In this document: piece by piece, positions 1 through 10,111 of the stretch
Numbering within the stretch: position 1 is the first letter of the stretch
Layout of the letters: every line of letters begins with the position of its first letter
Origin: Rouxiella badensis
GTDB taxonomy: Bacteria; Pseudomonadota; Gammaproteobacteria; Enterobacterales; Enterobacteriaceae
Reading direction: 5' to 3'
Assembly (NCBI GenBank): GCA_026967495.1
Contig: CP114060.1
Coordinates: forward strand, 1,116,001-1,180,000
DNA length: 64,000 bases
Translations under genes and position numbers: made by a program
Notes under the pieces: model-generated
The model's input: the letters and a program-made list of their open reading frames with translations, nothing else
Told to the model about the DNA's origin: nothing
Database searches by the model: none

Positions 1-471
1 GTCGACCAATGAATGCCCGTTGAGCGAGATGACCAGCGGGATAGTCTGTGTCTTGATTAACTCGACGTGGTTTTCCTGCGCAATGTACTGTTCCCAGAAC
101 AGCGGCAGGTGAATTTCCGTGGTCTCGAGAAAATAGCGCCATTTATTCGGATCGTCACTGGCCAGCCCGTAGCGGGTAATGGCGCGGGTAACGGAATAAA
201 CGCTCTCGCTTTTGGCGGTCAGAGCTAGCTTGTCGCGCTGCAGCATGAGGTTGCTGCGGTGGGTCATTGGCGTTGGGCTAAGAGGATCGTTCTGGCGGAA
301 ATACTTTTCAACAGCGTCGCGCTCCTGTTGAGTCAGTTTGCGCTGGTGTGGTTTTGAAAAATGTATGCTGGAAGAGGCTAACCGTCGGCGTTGCAGCACA
401 AATCTCAGGCCTATGCCCGCGATGAGGAGAACTGCACACAATAAAATCAGCGTCTCGACGACTGTACTCAT
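1..471 (-). CDS. igaA: IgaA/UmoB/YrfF membrane protein, N-terminal part (runs off the window)
   Basis: The first 157 codons of igaA read on the minus strand from an ATG at 471 and leave the window at position 1. IgaA is an inner-membrane protein that restrains the Rcs phosphorelay and is essential in bacteria with an intact Rcs system. A membrane segment is visible at about residues 5-25 (LILLCAVLLIAGIGLRFVL), followed by a cytoplasmic region with the family blocks DDPNKWRYFLE and PLFWEQYI and the run PLVISLNGHSL. The gene sits beside nudE and mrcA as in E. coli. Recognition rests on remembered similarity to E. coli YrfF. About 550 residues are missing, so integrity cannot be judged. Confidence 0.9.
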   Translation of the reverse strand, partial: MSTVVETLILLCAVLLIAGIGLRFVLQRRRLASSSIHFSKPHQRKLTQQERDAVEKYFRQNDPLSPTPMTHRSNLMLQRDKLALTAKSESVYSVTRAITRYGLASDDPNKWRYFLETTEIHLPLFWEQYIAQENHVELIKTQTIPLVISLNGHSLVD

Positions 472-947
472 CCTATCCCCGTTCAGACTCAGGCGTGGTG
501 AGTCATCTGATTGAAAAATTTAAACATATTGAAATCTGAAATATAAAGTTCAAAAGTGTTTAGAACCTGTCTCTTATCAGAAAAGCTACTATCAGGAAAA
601 AGTTTTATTATTGTAATCAAAGTATTTGTTAGTCTGAATCGAGGTATGAAGAAATGTTTCACACAGTCCATACCACTTTGAATCATAACAATCTCTTGCC
701 CAAAATGGGTATCGGCATAATCCTATTTTTAATCATCTCTGAATTTGCTAACACCTCGAATGTACCGTGAGGTACGCAGATGTTACACAAATGGAACAGT
801 AAAGGCAGGCATTACGTAAAGAATCGCGTTGAAAGATTGCGATACGGGTGAGCATTAACGCATTATAGGAATCGTGAATGTTAGGTAGTACAGGCTGGCT
901 GCGGTAAGGGTTGGTCGTAGCAAGGGGATAATATTATTGGGGACGAT
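472..947. other. igaA-nudE divergent intergenic region
   Basis: These 476 bases separate the divergent igaA and nudE genes. The part from about 520 to 740 is clearly AT-rich. It holds no ORF with convincing codon use: a 65-codon minus-strand frame at 489-686 has no good ribosome binding site and a low-complexity, cysteine/phenylalanine-rich product. Promoters for both genes must lie here. A TTGAAA at about 829 with an AT-rich block near 862 could serve nudE, but the match is weak. Confidence 0.5.
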
Positions 948-1497
948 ATGGATAAGCACCTGCAAAAACCTAAGATCCTGAAAGTTGACACTGTAGCCCG
1001 CTCCCGTTTGTTTACCATCGAGTCTGTCGATTTGACGTTTAGCAATGGCGAACAGCGTGTCTATGAAAGGATGCGGCCTTCGGATCGCGAAGCGGTGATG
1101 ATTGTACCGATCGTGGGTGACGATTTGCTGCTGATTCATGAATACGCCGTCGGCATCGAGAGCTACGAGCTGGGGTTTCCTAAAGGAACTCATTGATCCA
1201 GGTGAAACCGTACTCGAAGCGGCTAACCGTGAACTGATGGAAGAGGTGGGCTTCGGCGCACAGCATTTCGACGTGCTGGCCAAGCTGACGATGGCACCGT
1301 CTTATTTTTCCAGCCGGATGAACATCGTGATTGCCAAGGGGCTTTATCCGCAGAGTCTGGTCGGGGATGAACCTGAGCCTTTGCCGCAAACGCGATGGCC
1401 TATCGCCCGAATGATGGAACTGCTGGAGCAGCCTGATTTCAATGAGGCAAGGAACGTTAGCGCCCTGTTTTTGGCGCACAAGTTTCTCACGCGCTGA
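948..1497 (+). CDS. nudE: ADP compounds hydrolase NudE, frame broken by +1 at 1185-1191
   Basis: NudE is a Nudix hydrolase acting on ADP-ribose, NADH, Ap3A and related dinucleotides. The first frame runs from ATG 948 to a stop at 1194. The second frame resumes at CTC 1189 and ends at 1497. Together they give 182 residues (E. coli NudE about 186). The break lies inside the Nudix box G-x5-E-x7-REUxEExGU: the glycine is in frame one and LIDPGETVLEAANRELMEEVG in frame two. Four bases (GGAA) stand where one glycine codon is expected before CTC, so the local heptamer GGAACTC reads as a GGGCTC with one base too many. This is one of 14 such insertions at GRGCYC in the window, and I take it as a sequence error. 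Confidence 0.9.
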
Positions 1498-1516
1498 TGA
1501 ATAGAATTCAGAATTG

Positions 1517-1553
1517 AAAAAGCCGGACTGAGAATTCCCAGTCCGGCTTTTTT
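1517..1553. terminator. Bidirectional terminator between nudE and mrcA
   Basis: A perfect 10-bp stem, AGCCGGACTG at 1521-1530 with its complement at 1539-1548, has an 8-base loop. It is followed by a T run and preceded by an A run. It lies between two convergent genes and can serve both. Confidence 0.88.
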
Positions 1554-1590
1554 ATTGGCGAATCAGCCGAGATTCAGAGGCCCGCAGGCA

Positions 1591-4171
1591 TCAGAACAGC
1601 TCTTTAGACTGGCCGTTATCCATGATGGTGGTACCGACGTCGTGCACGGCGTGCTCGGTCGGTTGAGTTCCATCAATAAAGTACTCCATGCGGCTGTCGG
1701 CAGACCCATCGGCCAGCTTGCCGCTGCGTTTGTCGATTTTGACCGACACGATGCCAGGAGGCGGGCTGAGCATTTGCTCGGGAACGCCATCCAGAATGGT
1801 CTTCATGTAGTCGTCCCACGCTGGCTGTGCACTCTTCGCGCCACCTTCATAACCGGAGATCTGGTCAGGGATTTCGCCCGATGCCGTAGTGCGGCCCAAA
1901 TCACGACGGTGATCGTCGAACCCGATGTATACCGAGGTCACGACGCCCGGACCGTAGCCTGAGAACCACGCATCTTTCGAACTGTTGGTGGTACCGGTTT
2001 TACCGCCGATATCATGGCGCTTAAGGTCTCGTCCTGCGCGCCATGCGGTACCCATCCAACCCGGTTCGCCGAAGATGTTGCTGTTCAGCGCATCGTGGAT
2101 AAGGAACGACAGCTGAGTACTGATAACGTGTGGCGCGTACTCTTGCTGGGTATCGCTCTGTACCTGGCCCGGCGTCACCTGTTCAAGCTGCGGTTGAGGA
2201 ACGGTGGCGTTATTTGGCTCGTTGGAGACCGCCACGTTCTCGACGTTGTCATCCGACAGCACGGCGGTTTTCTGCGAGTTGCCGTAAATCACCGGAATAT
2301 CGCAGGTTTCACAGGCAATACGCGGCTTCTCTTCGAAGACGGTCTTGCCCGACTCATCAACAATCTTGGAGATGAAGTACGGATCAATCAGATAGCCGCC
2401 GTTGGTCAGCGCGGCATAACCTCGCACCAGCTGCATTGGCGTAAAGGACGCAGAACCCAGCGCCAGAGACTCCGAGTGCACGATATTCTCAGGCGGGAAG
2501 CCGAAACGCTGCAGATAGTCTGCGGCATAGTCGACGCCCATCGCACGCATCGCACGCACCATCATCACGTTTTTAGACTGCCCAAGGCCCTGACGCAAGC
2601 GGATTGGACCATCGTAGGTTGGCGGTGAGTTTTTAGGACGCCATTCGGTACCTGCACCTGCATCCCAGCGGGTGATCGGCACGTCGTTGAGAATGGTCGC
2701 CAGCGTCAGGCCTTTGTCCATCGCGGCGGTGTACAGGAACGGTTTAATGTTCGAGTCCACCTGACGCAGCGCCTGCGTTGCACGGTTAAATTTGCTCTGA
2801 TTAAAGTCGAATCCGCCCACCAGCGCTTCAACGGCACCGGTCACGTTATTCAGAGACACCAGCGCCGAGTTGACGTCTGGCACCTGCGCCAGCCACCAGT
2901 CGTTGCCGACCTTGCGCACCCAAATTTGCTGACCCGGCTGAACCACGTCACCGACTTTCTTCGGATTCGAGCTCTGGCTGGTGTCAGAACGGAAGGCACG
3001 CGCCCAAGTCATACCGCTAAACGGCATGCTGATGTTGTCGCCGTTGGCCATGACGGCCGTTGCCTGATTATCGTCAATCTGGGTCACTACGGCTGGGAAC
3101 AGCGGTCCATACACCGGCAGCGTTTTCAAGGAGTTAACAATGCGCTTCTGGTCCCACGGCGTTTCACCCACTTTCCACAGCTGGTTCGACGGGCCACGGT
3201 AGCCGTGACGCATGTCATAGGCCAGCACGTTGTTACGCAGAGCGTCCTGTGCGGCCAGCTGAGTTTTGCGGGTAATGGTGGTGTAAACGGAGTAACCGTC
3301 GGTGTAGGCATTGTCGCCGTAACGTTTAACCATCTCCTGACGCACCATTTCGGTGAGATAAGGCGCGGAGAAAGCGATTTCTGGCGGATGGTAGTTGGAA
3401 ACCAGCGGAGCCTGACGGGCCGCATCGTACTGCGCCTGAGTGATGTATTTCTCGTCAAGCATACGAGAAAGCACCACGTTGCGGCGAGCCAGCGCACGGT
3501 CGTGCGAATACAGCGGGTTAAAGGTTGACGGCGCCTTAGGCAGACCGGCGATAACCGCCATTTCACTCAGCGTCAGCTGATCGACATTTTTACCGAAATA
3601 AACCTGAGCAGCCGAACCCACGCCGTAGGCGCGATAGCCGAGATAGATCTTGTTGAGGTAGAGGCTCAAGGATCTCGTCTTTGGTCATCAGCTGTTCAAT
3701 ACGGATAGCCAGGAAGGCTTCCTTGATTTTACGGGTCAGGGTGCGTTCTGGACTCAGGAAGAAGTTTCTGGCCAGCTGCTGGGTGATGGTACTCGCACCC
3801 TGCGAGGCACGGCCTGTAAACAGGGCAACCGAAGCGGCACGGAAAATACCGATAGGATCGATACCGTGATGCTCATAAAAGCGGCTGTCCTCGGTTGCGA
3901 TAAACGCATGCACCAGGTCCGGTGGGATCTGGTCGAGTTTCAGAGGAATACGACGCTTTTCACCGTACTGAGCGATCAATTCGCCGTCGGCGCTGTAAAC
4001 CTGCATAGGTGTCTGCAAGCGTACGTCTTTCAACGTCGCGACATCGGGCAGCTGTGGTTCGATATATTTGTAGAGTCCATATATCGAGGCGGCTCCCAGC
4101 ACAATGCAACACACTATTAGAGTCAATAAATACTTTACGAACTTCACCTGATAATTCCCATTAAATGACAT
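1591..4171 (-). CDS. mrcA: Penicillin-binding protein 1a, frame broken by +1 at 3661-3667
   Basis: MrcA (PonA, PBP1a) is a bifunctional inner-membrane peptidoglycan glycosyltransferase/transpeptidase. The first frame (4171 to about 3664) gives the N-terminal anchor (LLTLIVCCIVLGAASIYGLY) and most of the GT51 domain, with motifs EDSRFYEHHGID and QGASTITQQLARN. The second frame (to 1591) continues ELYLNKIYLGYRAYGVG and carries the transpeptidase motifs SNIKP (S-x-x-K), S-x-N (SKN) and KTGTT. Full length is about 859 residues against 850 in E. coli. On the minus strand the junction reads GAGCCTC where GAGCTC is expected (GAG CTC TAC CTC AAC). One inserted base at an otherwise intact GRGCYC site explains the break, so I treat the gene as functional. 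It is divergent from hofM, as in E. coli. Confidence 0.93.
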
Positions 4172-4303
4172 TTGGGCAGTTTATAAACAGCCGCGCGCGC
4201 AGTACGGTAGTCGAAGGCAGAGTATAAAAGCAAGCCTGCCACATAGATATACCCACGATACGGAGCCGGGTATGCCCTAAAATCGACAAGGAAGCGTAAT
4301 GCA

Positions 4304-5151
4304 ATGCGACACTGTTCATGGTACGTGGGCCTGGATATTCAAAACGATTATGCCAGAGCTATCGCCGTACAACGGCGGCGAAACGGCTGGCAGTTGCGCC
4401 ATTGGTGGCAGCAGCCGTTACCGCAGGTGGTCATGCGGCAGGGAATATTACATGAGACCGAACAATTAATCGCCATTTTATCGCGCTGGCGTCATTCTTT
4501 GCCTTCAACCATTTCATTACGCATTTGTTTACCTGCACAGCGGATTATTCAGGTTCGTCTCCCGCTACCGGACAATAGGCTGCAGGAGCCGCATCGTCAT
4601 ACCTTTATAAGTGCTAGCGCTGCCAAACAGCTGCCGTTGGCGATGGAGTCACTGGCAATCGACTATCGCGTCGAACCCTGCGATGACCAGCGATTGATTG
4701 TTACCGCAGCGCGGCGGGAAGAACTTGCCCAGTGGCAGCACTGTCTGGCGCAGGCCAGGCTTTTCCCCGAGGTTATCGAACTGACGCCTTGCGCGCTTCA
4801 GTCTGCCGCCAGCGCGGCGGGGGTATCGAGAGAGTCGCTGCTGCTGCACCGCTTAAGCGACGGGTGGCTGTGGGCATCGCCACACGGGCTACCCTTCCAG
4901 TTTGGATTGTTTGATGACGATGAGGTGGCCGATCCCAACTCGCTTGGCCCCACGCTCGCCCCACTTTATCTGGCACATAAACTTTGCGACGGTGACATCT
5001 ATTACACTAGCGTTATCGATACTGCGCCGCCTAAGGGGGTGCAGAACTGGTCACCTTTCGCCGCCTTTTCCCAGATGTCACCCCCATTCCGCCCAACTGC
5101 GGTGCGTTCGCTATCGCGGCGGGTCTGGCCGTTCGCCCGGCCGACCAGTGA
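4304..5151 (+). CDS. hofM: PilM-like DNA utilisation protein HofM, one-base deletion near 5035
   Basis: HofM is the PilM-like cytoplasmic, actin-fold component of the Hof system, which lets enterics use external DNA as a nutrient. ATG 4304 opens MRHCSWYVGLDIQNDYARA, resembling the beta-hairpin that starts E. coli HofM (WQIGLHLQQQEAVAVA). The frame holds to VIDTAPPKG and then needs one extra base in the five-G run at 5035-5039 to read on as VTFRRLFPDVTPIPPNCGAF and end at TGA 5149-5151. The repaired protein is 282 residues (E. coli 259). It overlaps the hofN start as TGATG. The deletion in a G run looks like a homopolymer error. Confidence 0.82.
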
Positions 5152-5704
5152 TGCTGCGCGTCAATCTGCTCCCCTGGCGTGAGCGAGCCTTTGAGAAACG
5201 CTATCGTTTTTGGCGCGGGCTGTTGCTGTGCGGAATCGCGGGCTGTGCGCTGTGGCTGATATTTTCTGCCTGGAGTACTCAACGGCAGACGGCAAGTCGG
5301 CAGCAACAGCTCTCGGCGCTTATGGCCTATCAGCTTTCCCTGCAACGTCAGCTCGAATCGGTACAGGCTCTGGGTGAACGCTACAGGCTGGCCGAGGCAT
5401 TGAACCAGCAAAGCGACGCGCATTTTCAGCGCAGCCTGCACGTAGTCCAGCGCTTACGGCATCTGTCGCGGGTGGTGCCGGAGGGGTATGGGCGACGCGG
5501 CTAAGCGACAGTGCCGTCCAGTTTCGGCTCGACGGGGAGGGAGTGGCATACGGAGAAATCCTGGCGCTCAGTAAAAGTCTCAGGGATGCGCCGCAGCTGC
5601 CGCAGGTGCAGTTGCAGGAGGTGAGGCTGCTTCCGGCCGCGAATCTGTCCTTTTCGGTCAATGCGAGACTTCCCAGCGGTGATTCTGTGGCCCGCGGCGA
5701 TTAA
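5151..5704 (+). CDS. hofN: PilN-like protein HofN, one-base deletion near 5484
   Basis: HofN is the PilN-like inner-membrane protein of the Hof/type IV pilus-like assembly. ATG 5151 overlaps the hofM stop. The product starts MLRVNLLPWRERA, the typical PilN N-terminal peptide that binds PilM. A membrane segment follows (GLLLCGIAGCALWLIFSAW) and then a Gln-rich coiled-coil region. The frame breaks at VPEG; adding one G to the G run at 5484-5487 continues as VWATRLSDSAVQFRLDGEG and ends at TAA 5702-5704. The restored length is 184 residues (E. coli HofN about 179). I infer a homopolymer contraction rather than decay. Confidence 0.82.
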
Positions 5705-5720
5705 AAGAAAGGAAACATCA

Positions 5721-6596
5721 ATGCGAACGGAATATCGCGAAATGCTCAAGCGCCTGATGCAGCGGCCCAATGGGCAGATTGCCTTACTGCTTGCCTTAGT
5801 GCTGTCGCTGCTGCTCACGGCCGGTTACGGACTCTCGCTCCACGGTCGGAAACAGTATGCTCAGGCGATTGCAGTGCAAATAAAGGAACAAAGGCAGTTG
5901 AGTGCCCAGCGCCAGCGTGTGTTGCTGTTGCAACCTTCGCGGCGTGCATGGCAGGCCAATCTGGATTTGCTGAAGCCACCTGCTGAAGCGAGGCAGTCTT
6001 TGCCTCATTATCTCCTGGCGCCGTTAGACGCGGTCTCTGGGCGCTTGCTGCACTGGCAGCCGGAACAAAAGACGCCCGTCAGCGCGGGGCAACAGCAAGG
6101 CGCTTTCAGGCTACAGGTCTCTTTTCACGGACTGATTCAGTTATTGCAGACCCTGCTGTTGCAGCAGCCTGCGCCCGTGGCAATTGAGCAGCTCAACGTG
6201 ACAAAAAATCAGAGTATCGCCCCGCTGCTGGACGTCACGCTGCACCTCGCCACCTATGCGGGGCGCGTCAGTCAGGCGCAAAGGGAGCGGGCAGCGTCTG
6301 ACATCGCCTCACCGCTGCTGCGAGACCCCTTTCAGGCAGATGATAATCGCCCTTGCGGTGAACCTTCCGACGGAGAAACGCTGACTCAGCTTAAGGGAAT
6401 ACTCGGTGGCGCGGGGCGCTATACCGGCTGGCTTATCGATGCCAGGGGGATGTGGCTCAAGGCGCAGGCGGGCGGGACGATAGCCGAGGGGAACTGGCAC
6501 GTTGAAGAGGTGACCGATAAGCAGGTGCGTATCCGCACCCGCAGCGCCCAGTGTGGCGAGCGGCAACAAATATTCACGCTTGTGCGCCCTGATTAG
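5721..6596 (+). CDS. Fused PilO-like HofO and PilP-like HofP in one reading frame
   Basis: This 291-residue ORF starts at ATG 5721 behind an AAAGGA ribosome binding site. Residues 1 to about 185 look like HofO (PilO): a cytoplasmic start, one membrane segment (IALLLALVLSLLLTAGYGL), a coiled coil, then a periplasmic ferredoxin-like region. From about residue 200 it reads as mature HofP (PilP): RDPFQ, a cysteine pair, GWLIDARGMWLKAQAGG, CGERQQIF. E. coli has two genes, and its HofP carries its own signal peptide. Here no start codon followed by a hydrophobic segment exists in any frame between the two halves, so the fusion is what the sequence shows. In pili, PilO and PilP bridge the inner-membrane PilMN platform and the secretin. 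A paired indel hiding the join cannot be fully excluded. Confidence 0.78.
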   Translation: MRTEYREMLKRLMQRPNGQIALLLALVLSLLLTAGYGLSLHGRKQYAQAIAVQIKEQRQLSAQRQRVLLLQPSRRAWQANLDLLKPPAEARQSLPHYLLAPLDAVSGRLLHWQPEQKTPVSAGQQQGAFRLQVSFHGLIQLLQTLLLQQPAPVAIEQLNVTKNQSIAPLLDVTLHLATYAGRVSQAQRERAASDIASPLLRDPFQADDNRPCGEPSDGETLTQLKGILGGAGRYTGWLIDARGMWLKAQAGGTIAEGNWHVEEVTDKQVRIRTRSAQCGERQQIFTLVRPD

Positions 6597-6628
6597 GGTC
6601 AACGAAACGCGTCATGGAGGACTGCTTG

Positions 6629-7997
6629 ATGAATTATTGTAAAAAGCTTATGCGTAATAAATCTAAAGACGGCAAAGGGCAGGTGCGCGGAGCTTCCGAC
6701 TGCGCGCGGTGCGGCATCATCTTTATCGTTGGCATAACGCTGTCAGCGACTTGGGCCATGGCTGCCGAAAAGCCGAAAGTCATACAGTTAAAGGAAAAGG
6801 CGGTGCCAACGACGGTGAGCCTCGCATTTTTCGATGCCCCGACAGGCCTCATCTTGCAGGCATTGGCCGACCATCAAGGCCTCAATCTGATTATCGGGCA
6901 GGGCGTAGAAGGCCGTTTGAGTCTTCGGCTGAACAACCTGCCGTGGCAGCAGGCGATGGACGTCGTGATGCATATGGGGAAATTGACCAGTCAGAAACAG
7001 GGCAACGTGCTGATGATTTTCCCGGAGTCTGAGCTGGCGGTGCAGCGCCAGCAAAAGGTCGAGCAGGCCGAGCGGCAGAAACAGGCGCGGCCTCTGGTCA
7101 GCCTGACGCTCGGGCTTAAACACGCCGATGCCACAGCGGTGGCGGCGCAGCTCAACGCCCAGAAAGGTACGCTGCTTTCTCTACGTGCGATGGTCAGCGC
7201 CGATTCGCGTACCAACCAGCTGCTGCTCCGCGATGCGCGGCCCGAGACTCGATAACGCACGGCGCTGGGTCGAGGCGATGGACTTCCCGATTCAGCAGGT
7301 GCGGATTGCCGCGCATATCGTGACCATGAACCGAGACAGCCTGAACGAGTTAGGCCTGCGTTGGGGGCTGAACCAACCGGCGACGGGCGCCAGATCATCG
7401 CTGGTACAAAACGTCGAGATGGGGCAAGGCATTGAGAATCCGATGGTCACCGCCGGATTCACCCTTGCCCGCATCGGTGAGCGGTTGCTGAGCCTGGAGC
7501 TGACGGCGCTGGAGCAGAAGGACCGCGTCGAGATAATCGCCAGCCCGCGCCTGATGACGGCCAACATGCAGACCGCCAGCATCAAGCAGGGCACCGAAAT
7601 CCCCTATCAGGTCTCGAGCGGGACCAGCGGCGCAACCTCTATCGAGTTTAAAGAGGCGGTACTGGGCATGGAGGTTACGCCGAAAATCCTTCCTAACGGT
7701 GCGATTACGCTGGCGCTGCAAATCAGCCAGAACATGCCGGGGCGCAAGATAAAGCAGGCAGAGGGCGAAGCCCTGTCGATAGACAAGCAGGAAATTAAAA
7801 CCCAGGTCACGGTAAAAGACGGTGAAACGCTGGTGTTGGGCGGGATTTTTCAGCAGCAAGACATAAATACCGTGAATAAAGTGCCGGGATTAGGCGGTTT
7901 ACCGTTGATTGGTGGGCTGTTCAAACAGCAATCTTCGCATGACCAACGTCGCGAATTAGTTATTTTTATCACTCCAACGCTGATCAACAGCCAATAA
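6629..7997 (+). CDS. hofQ: Secretin HofQ, frame broken by +1 at 7244-7250
   Basis: HofQ is the outer-membrane secretin of the DNA-utilisation apparatus. I chose ATG 6629 because GGAGG lies nine bases upstream; ATG 6614 is also open. A signal peptide (GIIFIVGITLSATWAMA) follows a basic stretch of about 30 residues that is long for a secretin. Then come an N0/AMIN-type domain (VSLAFFDAPTGLILQALAD, LSLRLNNLPWQQAMD), an N1 region and the secretin core with EVTPKILPNG and the closing GVPG-type block VPGLGGLPLIGGLFK. The first frame stops at 7255 and the second resumes at CTC 7248. The junction GAGACTC should be GAGCTC, giving RDARPELDNARRWVEAMD. Repaired length is 455 residues (E. coli 412). Confidence 0.88.
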
Positions 7998-8351
7998 CCT
8001 TTATTACTTGAGTATACTGTCAGACTGAAATCGCACGATAACGTTGAGCTTATGCAACTTTTTGTGTCGGTAAAGGCTTCTGAGTTTGACGCTGCGGCCG
8101 ATTTAGCTTACAAGGGTTACCGAATTGAGCACCGAGATTTTTATTTAATGCCATCGCGCCGATAAAAACGTATGGTTTCCCTCCTGCGGCGCGCTATGTA
8201 ATTTATTCGGTTGCCAAACTACCAGGAGTGTTGAGATAATTTTTATCTGATCTCGCACTATCGCTCATGAGGTTTCAGTTTAGGTCCCGCCGCTAATTTG
8301 ATTGGCGGGGCGGGTTATCATCAACGAATTGTCTTAGTAATACCGAAAAAC
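7998..8351. other. hofQ-aroK intergenic region with a possible 37-codon ORF
   Basis: This 354-base stretch must contain the aroK promoter(s). A TATACT at about 8013-8018 could be a -10 element but has no clear -35 partner. From ATG 8052 to TAA 8163-8165 there is a 37-codon frame (start MQLFVSVKASEF, end YLMPSRR) with ordinary enteric codon use. It lacks a good ribosome binding site and I know no homologue. The remaining sequence to the aroK start shows nothing recognisable. Confidence 0.45.
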
Positions 8352-8875
8352 ATGGCAGAGAAACGCAATATCTTTCTGGTTGGGCCTATGGGTGCCGGCA
8401 AAAGCACTATTGGTCGACAGTTAGCTCAACAACTCAATATGGAGTTCTTCGACTCCGATCACGAAATTGAGCGACGTACCGGAGCTGATGTGGGCTGGGT
8501 ATTTGATTTGGAAGGTGAAGAAGGATTCCGCGACCGCGAAGAGAAAGTGATCAACGAGTCTCACCGAAAAACAAGGCATCGTTCTGGCAACCGGAGGCGG
8601 TTCCGTGAAATCACGTGAAACCCGTAATCGTTTGTCAGCCCGCGGCGTCGTCGTATATTTAGAAACTACAATTGAAAAACAGCTGGCACGTACTCAACGT
8701 GACAAGAAACGTCCTTTGTTGCAGGTGAGGCTCCCCGCCACGCGAAGTGCTTGAAGCACTTGCGGCAGAGCGTAACCCGTTATACGAAGAGATAGCGGAT
8801 GTGACTATCCGTACCGACGACCAAAGCGCCAAGGTTGTTGCTAATCAAATCATTAACATGATTGAAGGCAACTGA
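8352..8875 (+). CDS. aroK: Shikimate kinase I, frame broken by +1 at 8556-8562 and 8727-8733
   Basis: AroK phosphorylates shikimate to shikimate 3-phosphate with ATP in the chorismate pathway. ATG 8352 opens MAEKRNIFLVGPMGAGKSTI with the Walker A loop GPMGAGKS; DSD and the Gly-rich ATGGG shikimate-site block follow. Two separate insertions break the frame. GAGTCTC should be GAGCTC (VINELTEKQGIVLATGGG), and GAGGCTC should be GAGCTC (LLQVSSPPREVLEAL). With both removed the ORF is exactly 173 codons, the length of E. coli AroK, and ends IINMIEGN. Two independent hits at the same hexamer in one essential-pathway gene argue strongly for systematic sequencing error. It precedes aroB, as in E. coli. 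Confidence 0.95.
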
Positions 8876-8931
8876 TTCTGGCATTCCACCACAGCCTGAG
8901 GGTGTAAGTTAAGAAGGTCATTGAGCACGAC

Positions 8932-10020
8932 ATGGAGAGGATTACTGTAACGTTAGGGGAGCGTAGCTATCCCATTACGATTGCCGCCGGATTGTTCAAC
9001 GATCCGGCTTCTTTTATGCCTGTAAAGGCAGGTGATCAAGTCATGCTGGTGACAAACCAGACATTGGCACCTCTCTATCTGGACAAAGTTCGTTCAGTGC
9101 TTGAGCAAGCAGGCGTTCGTGTTGATCAGGTTATCCTGCCTGATGGCGAACAGTACAAATCCCTGTCTGTTCTGAATGAGGTCTTCTCTGCTCTTCTCGA
9201 GAAGCCTCACGGTCGTGATACCACCCTCGTGGCTCTTGGCGGTGGCGTAATTGGCGATTTGACCGGCTTTGCTGCGGCCAGTTATCAACGTGGTGTGCGC
9301 TTTATTCAGGTGCCTACCACGCTGCTTTCTCAGGTTGATTCTTCCGTTGGGGGCAAAACTGCCGTCAACCATCCGCTGGGTAAAAACATGATTGGGGCGT
9401 TCTATCAGCCTGCCTCGGTCGTGGTCGATTTAGACTGCCTGCGCACTCTGCCGGCCCGTGAGCTTTCGTCCGGTCTGGCAGAAGTTATCAAATACGGCAT
9501 TATTCTGGATGCCGACTTCTTCACATGGCTCGAAAACAACATGGATGCCCTGCTGTCGCTGGATATGAACGCGATGGCTTACTGCATTCGTCGTTGCTGC
9601 GAGCTGAAGGCCGAAGTGGTTGCCGCCGACGAGCACGAGCACGGCATGCGTGCGCTGCTCAATCTGGGGCACACCTACGGCCATGCTATCGAAGCCGCCA
9701 TGGGTTACGGCGTCTGGTTGCACGGCGAAGCCGTTGCTGCGGGCATCGTGATGGCGTGTTACACCGCGCATCGTCTCGGTCAGTTCAGCCTTGAAGATAT
9801 TGCTCGCGTTAAATCTTTGCTGGTGCGCGCAGGCCTGCCTGTCAGGGGTCCGCAAGAGATGACCGCCGAGTCCTATTTACCGCACATGATGCGCGATAAA
9901 AAGGTGCTGGCGGGCGAACTGCGTCTGGTCCTGCCTACGGCAATCGGCGCGTCCGAAGTCCGTAAAGGCGTGCCTCATGATACGGTGCTTGCATCAATCA
10001 ATGACTGCCGGGTGCCTTAA
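8932..10020 (+). CDS. aroB: 3-dehydroquinate synthase
   Basis: AroB converts DAHP to 3-dehydroquinate, the second step of the shikimate pathway, using NAD and a divalent metal. The 362-residue frame (E. coli 362) is intact from ATG 8932. Visible motifs are the NAD-binding VALGGGVIGDLTGFAA and PTTLLSQVDSSVGGKTAVN, and the metal-ligand regions around EVIKYG, NLGHTYGHAIEA and WLHGEAVAAG. It lies 56 bases after aroK and is followed by damX, the classic aroKB-damX-dam superoperon order. Confidence 0.98.
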   Translation: MERITVTLGERSYPITIAAGLFNDPASFMPVKAGDQVMLVTNQTLAPLYLDKVRSVLEQAGVRVDQVILPDGEQYKSLSVLNEVFSALLEKPHGRDTTLVALGGGVIGDLTGFAAASYQRGVRFIQVPTTLLSQVDSSVGGKTAVNHPLGKNMIGAFYQPASVVVDLDCLRTLPARELSSGLAEVIKYGIILDADFFTWLENNMDALLSLDMNAMAYCIRRCCELKAEVVAADEHEHGMRALLNLGHTYGHAIEAAMGYGVWLHGEAVAAGIVMACYTAHRLGQFSLEDIARVKSLLVRAGLPVRGPQEMTAESYLPHMMRDKKVLAGELRLVLPTAIGASEVRKGVPHDTVLASINDCRVP

Positions 10021-10111
10021 GCACTCAAGAAAGTCACGCGCAGTAAGCCATAACAGTTGCCGGCCCTAATCATTGATGAATGGGCCATTTTGACGGGTTG
10101 GAGGATTTTAG

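Noticed and set aside
489..686. 65-codon minus-strand ORF between igaA and nudE
   Set aside because: AT-rich intergenic frame with no ribosome binding site, unusual composition and no recognised relative.
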